From Nemophila menziesii (Eukaryota > Streptophyta > Magnoliopsida > Boraginales > Hydrophyllaceae): a stretch of DNA of 64,000 bases. Every line of letters begins with the position of its first letter. The first letter of the stretch is position 1. Positions 58,613-64,000 of this stretch are shown here, piece after piece. A program made the position numbers and the translations under genes. Location of the stretch: the NCBI GenBank assembly GCA_029959085.1, contig JARWIR010000002.1, positions 41,846,233-41,910,232 on the forward strand, read 5' to 3'. The notes below the pieces were generated by a model. That model was not told the origin of the DNA. It worked only from the letters and a program-made list of their open reading frames with translations, and made no database searches.

Positions 58613-60360
58613 GTAAGAGTATTATTTTGATATTCATGTTTTAATAAAATACATTTAGCTCGTCACTATTTAATACATTGTTTCCCTAATGCAACAAACC
58701 TAATATTCAAAAATGCAATTGGAAATATTGTTCTTCAGATTCTAAGGATAGGCCCTTCAATTGAACTTTATTAGCTATAATGGTGTGGCTCCTATGTATA
58801 GCTATTATTTTTTATTTGTCTAATGCATGCCCAAGGATGAGGCACAACAAATGAGATGTAATTTACTTTTCCTTCCATACATCATAAGAAAAAAGCACAA
58901 CCATTGATATATAAACCACAAATACAAGAGATGGGATGTATCCACTGATGTGGATGAAGGTCATTTTTCTGGTGATAGTTAGGAGAATCCTATAATACAC
59001 TATAGTTCTCTTGAGTTTTATAAGTCAAATTAACTCTCTAATGTAATCCACTGTAATCTAATATAATTTATTGTTAAACGACTCTCCAATGTAATAGTAA
59101 AATATATATATATCTTTTTTTGCAATACTACACACTATTTTATTATTTTACTTTCAGTAAATTTTTTTAATTAGATATATTTGGTAAAATAATTCATATA
59201 TTAACAATTTTAATTCAATACATACACACTAATAAAGATATGAATATTAAGGGTATGCTTTCACTTTTAATGTACATGAAATATATTTGTCTTGAAATGC
59301 TGTAAGAATATTTAGTTTAATTTACCACCTTTTCTCAAGGAAGCTACTTTAAGATAACAAGAAATGAAAAATTAAAATTATGTTAATTGTTTATAATAAA
59401 AAAACATGAGATGCAAAGTTATACTAAATAAATTTTATAAATGTATCAAGAACACAACGTATTTCTATCATTAAAAGCTATTATAGCCTATACATGGTGA
59501 AATTGACTCATGGACTCATAATCAGTATTAACAATAATTAAACTACAATATTTTTGTAAAAATAGAAGTTAAATAAATTAAAAATGAAAAATAATTGAAG
59601 AAATTTAATTAAAATTTAAAGGGAAATACGAAAAACAATCATATAAGAAAATTCGTTGCATATCATAACATTAATAAAGCTTTTTCTAAGGGTTTGACAA
59701 AATTGAAAAGCTAAGAAAAAAAGTGAATAAGCGTTGTGTAAATAATCAGTGAAAGGATATATTTATATTTGTTAACTTCGGAATAAGAAAAAGAATTTCG
59801 ACTTTTTAAAATGTGTAAATTATACATGTATGTACGTGTCCTCATTATTACAGAGTTGTTGTGCAACTTCAAAAATATGAAGTCTATATGAATTACACAA
59901 TGAATTTTCGAATCTCACTTCTTAACTCCTTGAGTTTAAAATTTTGACATGTGTTCTTAAATCTTTAAATGTAACTAATTTCTTCTTGTAAATAGAAACC
60001 TTATAATTTGTTAGATCATTGAGAAAATAATTATGCTAATTTTTTTTAATAAAATATTTTATCTCAAAAATATAATGATCAACATTTCTATGTAGTTTTT
60101 TCGAAAGTAGGGACCAAGTAAATATACTGTGATTTCAAATTTTATATTATACTTTGACTATAAATTTGGCTAAAATTTTAGCTCTGATTTTAAATTTTGG
60201 CTCCAAAAATATATATCCTATAAAATGAGCCAAATATTATATTAATATACAATATATTGCTAATATATTTATATACATATATATATTAATATTTAAAATA
60301 TACTATTAAATATTTTTCATTGTCGTATAAAGAATATAAGTAATAGTCATAAGCAAGTTT
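58613..60360. other. AT-rich sequence, no gene recognised
   Basis: To about 59820 it matches 38963-40125 and 42028-42150 of copy 1; beyond that it is single copy in the window. No coding similarity seen apart from the possible 11-codon terminal exon at 58739-58774. Confidence 0.4.
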
Positions 60361-61317
60361 ATCATGCTCGTAAATATGAGACCATGTAAGATCAATGTTA
60401 AGCTAGTAGTAATTAATCTAATTAATCACAAATCAAGGTTAACGTCTGCAATACTTCTCAAAATTAGGATATCATGATTTATCATTTTTATAAAGAACTG
60501 ATTCAAAGATAATGCATGTACTCCTCTTTCATTATAGTTCCGGATTATCCTCGGATATGGTATAACTGCCAAATCCTATATATAATCAACTATGTCACAT
60601 GTTGATTATCAATAATTAAATAATAGCCTAAGAAACACCTTTCTTAATTCATTTTATCACCTTATCCAAGAATTCGATACAATCTTTATAATCTTATGAG
60701 ATTGTAGAGCTTAAACTCTTTAAATATATTTGATATATTCCATCTCAACTCACCCTTATTTACACAAGTGATTAGTTATGTCCAATATTCTTTTGACTAG
60801 AATTTGAATACAATAGTAGTCCAGTATCTAAACACAACAAGTACACAAGCAACTATAGCGATGATATCGTGTTAAATAATTTCCAAGAATTTACGTCCTT
60901 ATAGGGATTAGCCCATTATGAATTTATTGCTTTTCTCGGTTTAATAATCACAATTCTATGTACATTATCTATACACCTAACTCGATTATGAGAAATATTG
61001 ATATTTATGCAATAAATATTTGTTAGTTACATAATAATCTATGTGGATCATCGAGGTCCTAACTCGATGATCCTATCATTAAGAAAAATGCAAATATTGT
61101 ATTATTGCCTAAATTCTATTTATCGTAACTCGTATTCATATCTAGATTGTAACTTTAATAGTGATCTACAAGTATTATATATAGCCAATAAAATAAATGC
61201 ATAAAATATAAAAGAAAACAATTCATTTATTAAAATATAAAGTAACTCATTACAATATAATCATCACTAGTGTCTAATCTATAACAAGTCGATGGGGGTC
61301 TAGGGCTTATTCTAACA
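60360..61317 (-). repeat. Copia-type LTR, probably solo
   Basis: On the minus strand begins TGTTAGAATAAGCCCTAG at 61317, a typical LTR start. It contains a TATATAATAC box near 61175 and a perfect 11-bp hairpin (61045-61073). No coding sequence adjoins it. The left edge is uncertain (estimated 60360). Parts resemble 44380-44830 and 48640-49090. Confidence 0.5.
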
Positions 61318-63234
61318 AAAAAACAGTAAACACTTGACAAGAATATTACAAAATGATAAAACTGGAAAAAAAAAAATAGAAAAACTAAACACTATTTATA
61401 TTTATTTTTATGATCGGAGAGGAGATGTGTGATAATCATTATATAATCGCATGATGGATCACAACAATGGAGGATTTGCGCTTCGTTGAGCATAAGTGTA
61501 TCATGGGATGAATCTAAAAGCCACTTTGGGAATTTGTTTCATCTTTCAACACTTTCATGTTCATATTTTTTTTTCAACACCTTCATCTTGATATTCGTAT
61601 TTTGAAGATAGTTTATTGTGCAGGGGTACACATCAATCCACTTCCTTGAACAAAGATATATCTTTGGCAGAATCAGGTGAAGTCGAATAGAACATCTTTT
61701 AGCACGGTGATCATTGAACTAATGGAAATTTTCCACACAAATATTATATTTTTTGGAATTAAATTTGATTTTGTGAACAAAAAATCATATATAAAAGAAG
61801 AACTACATAAGAGATATCATTACAGATTTATGTTGTGCCCATAACTATTCAACAAAAACAAGAACATAATGGAACAATAACAAATTAACCTTTTCTAATT
61901 TCAGATACGGGGTCCTATATTTTGAATGCACAAATTCAAAATTGTCTATTCAAACAATACGAAAATTGACAACTCTTGCTAGTAATTAAATATTTTGATT
62001 TCTTCTAATATTAACTTTTTCATCAATTTTGTGTGTTTTAGTACACTTAGTATGTTTTTATGATGTATGAAATCATATATATTCTTTCAACCTTCCTTTT
62101 AATTTTATGAAGTTCTGTATGAGATTATCATCTATATTAAACTTATTTCCACGATTTCATATCATTGTCATGTGGCAAACACCTTACGATATTAATGGAT
62201 CCCTTGCAAATGTATTACATATATAGGTGGTATAATTTTTATTTTAAAGAAAGGATTTTCAAATTTTGTAAAAATAACTTGCATTATAACTACACTAAGC
62301 AATAAAATTCAACCATATATCTTCACTTTTCTGTCGTGCAAATGGAAATCTAGTTTTATTGTTGTCTCAAGGAAACACTTAGTAGTTTTCTTCAAAGGTT
62401 TCATGTGAGTACAATTCATGAATCATCATTTAATATGTGTTAACAAAGTTAGTGGAAGAAGATTACACAACCAAGTAAGGAAAGTATTGCAAGAATCTCA
62501 TTATATCTTATGAGTATACAAAATTTAGGGCAGACTTTTTTTCACAAAACTCCTTTTTTCTGAATTAGAATGCTTTGGTGTAGTATTTGTATAATTGTAA
62601 TAGCTATAATGATTAAGTTGAGCCTAAATATTAGACTCGAGTTAACATTCATTCCCACACTAAAAGACCTACAATATTTTATCCCAACAAAAATGGCCAC
62701 TAAATGTCATCATGCATTAACCTTATCCAGACATAAAAACATCTCTTTATAATTGGGAGTTATAAGAATATATCTGAAATCATCATCTGTCGATCCCCTA
62801 AGATAAGCTTCAATTTCCTTGCAAATATCATCACTTATTGACATGACGTATCAATGGTTTTTTGAAAAATTGTTTTAGAGAATTCGAGTATTAAGTGTAA
62901 GGTTCTCCTTGAAGAAGTTAAAGAGTGACACTTTAAAATGACATTTTTAATGAGGAGGAATATAACAAGATAACATTTGATGTATGTTTCCTGGTTTAGT
63001 TCAATATTTGCATCTTCTTTGTAAATGGTAGGAGTATTAGGTTCTTGAAGCTTTGGATGTAACTCACTCTTATGCTTAAGTGAAAGCGGTTGGGTTAAAT
63101 CTTGAAAAAATAACACAAATATTATTGAATTCATTGCTAGTAAAAAGTCCATGAAGATGTTAAAATAGAGATTGAAACAAACTTTCATACAACTAACCTT
63201 TAACAAAAGATTCATGTCATAGGAAAGAACCACG
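61318..63234. other. AT-rich sequence, no gene recognised
   Basis: Contains open frames at 62570-62752 (plus) and 63233-62835 (minus, 132 codons) with no family I can name. The latter abuts the copia LTR and may be chance or flanking pseudogene sequence. Confidence 0.35.
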
Positions 63235-63455
63235 AATAGATAAGGGAAAAAATTTACTATAATTAAATAGATATTAAAATAGAGAATTAATCTAAAATGT
63301 GTATCTTAATTCTACACAATAAATGTGCATTTATAGATACGAATAGTATATATGGTTATAATTTAGTTGGTACAAGCTTTAAGAAAGAATTGGGTCATAA
63401 CACTAATAATCTATTATCTTGACATAAATTACGTAATCAAGGACAATGTCAGACA
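63235..63455 (-). repeat. Probable 3' LTR of the right-edge copia element
   Basis: On the minus strand GTGCGGAGATAT (polypurine tract, plus about 63456-63468) is followed by TGTCTGACATTGTCC, the likely LTR start at 63455. A CTATAAATG TATA box lies near 63320. The far edge is uncertain. Confidence 0.5.
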
Positions 63456-64000
63456 ATATCTCCGCACAGACCAAAATGTTCTACATGTCAAGAAACAGAG
63501 TTTTAATCTCCAGAATTCTCCAACTCTTCGATAAAATCTAATACCAACTAAGTTCAAACAATGCTCAAACATAGATATTAGAGTTTTCTTAGTCAAACCA
63601 ATCACCCATATTATAATTAGTGTTAACTTTGCTCACAAAAAAAATCACCACGAGTAATATTATCATGCACAAAGTGATATTTCACATCAATATAATATGT
63701 CCAATAGTTGATTCAAGAGGAATATAAAACTCGGTAATCACAAATATCTAGTAATTAATCTACGTATTTTCATAAATTTCACCACATAAACCTTTCAACC
63801 GAAGAGTTTTCGTTGAATATTATGTATCAGCCATATACTCTACCTTTGCAATGGACATTGGTACAGACGGTACTCTGCAACGTAGCTCTCCAAGTCATAG
63901 AACGCCCATCGATGGAAAAAATTTAACTATTAAAAGATATTATTTTATTATCATCACCAATAAAGTCAGAATGAATATACAAAATAAAAAAAAATCTCTA
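63456..64000 (-). pseudogene. pol: Ty1/copia RNase H remnant, runs off right edge
   Basis: Minus-strand copia RNase H. IHSDFIGDDNK near 63965, then IFSIDGRSMTWRATLQSTV near 63880, LRLKGLCGEIYEN near 63780, and HYIDVKYHFVHDNITRGDFF at about 63690-63635. The active-site region is degraded by stops and frameshifts. Same clade as the copia at 21030-27900 but in the opposite orientation; the rest lies right of the window. Confidence 0.8.

Larger units (their letters stand above)
50480..59820. repeat. Segmental duplication, long copy 2
   Basis: Homologous to 30820-42150. It lacks the long TA run and the 1.9-kb LTR-containing segment of copy 1. Confidence 0.92.

Noticed and set aside
62835..63233. 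132-codon minus frame near the copia 3' LTR
   Set aside because: No recognisable family; AT-rich; position flanking an LTR gives no support.

Overview
This is a gene-poor, AT-rich, repeat-dominated stretch of a nuclear flowering-plant genome, probably a eudicot. The evidence is Athila-type Ty3/gypsy LTR retrotransposons with a tRNA-Asp primer-binding site, Ty1/copia and L1-type LINE remnants, a tRNA-derived SINE, a Helitron, and intron-bearing fragments of plant gene families: F-box/MYND, eIF(iso)4G, auxilin-like J-domain and HD-ZIP IV homeodomain. I find no intact conventional gene, rRNA, tRNA gene or CRISPR array.

Region 1 (1-17800) is a nested block of Athila-type elements, all on the minus strand. 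Two LTR families are present. LTR A occurs as a solo LTR at 5101-6942 with GAGTA target duplications and as a truncated 5' LTR at 15840-16860 beside a primer-binding site. LTR B occurs as a 5' LTR at 758-2126, a truncated copy at 7639-8690, and a solo LTR at 10583-12089 with GCGAT duplications. Broken gag, protease, RT, RNase H and integrase segments lie between them. The RT/solo-LTR-B junction occurs twice, so part of the pol region was duplicated after the solo LTR formed.

Region 2 (17801-30820) starts with a 171-bp inverted copy of sequence from 33.9-34.0 kb, then an F-box/MYND-type pseudogene (17975-19940, minus). A plus-strand copia relic follows (RT 21030-21999, RNase H 27286-27900, LTR about 27958-28235). 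It is split by a 5286-bp Helitron (22000-27285, minus) with 5' TC, 3' CTAG and an A^T insertion site. Deleting it restores the copia reading frame. The Helitron carries eIF(iso)4G and auxilin-like J-domain gene fragments with introns, and two minisatellites. A 5'-truncated LINE ends this region (29442-30812, minus).

Region 3 (30820-59820) is made of segmental duplications. About 9-11 kb at 30820-42150 recurs at 50480-59820, and a short third copy lies at 46210-47757. A 4.3-kb tandem duplication (43456-47757 and 47758-about 51900) sits between them. Each long copy carries an HD-ZIP IV-like homeodomain fragment. The right copy (57003-58612) is open across four exons with consensus splice sites; the left copy (37387-38962) is broken. 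Other duplicated contents are an unidentified gene fragment and a SINE with a multiplied tRNA-like head.

Region 4 (59820-64000) holds a copia-type LTR (about 60360-61317) with a perfect hairpin and, at the right edge, a minus-strand copia RNase H remnant with its 3' LTR. All boundaries and homologies were read by eye; no alignment or database search was run.
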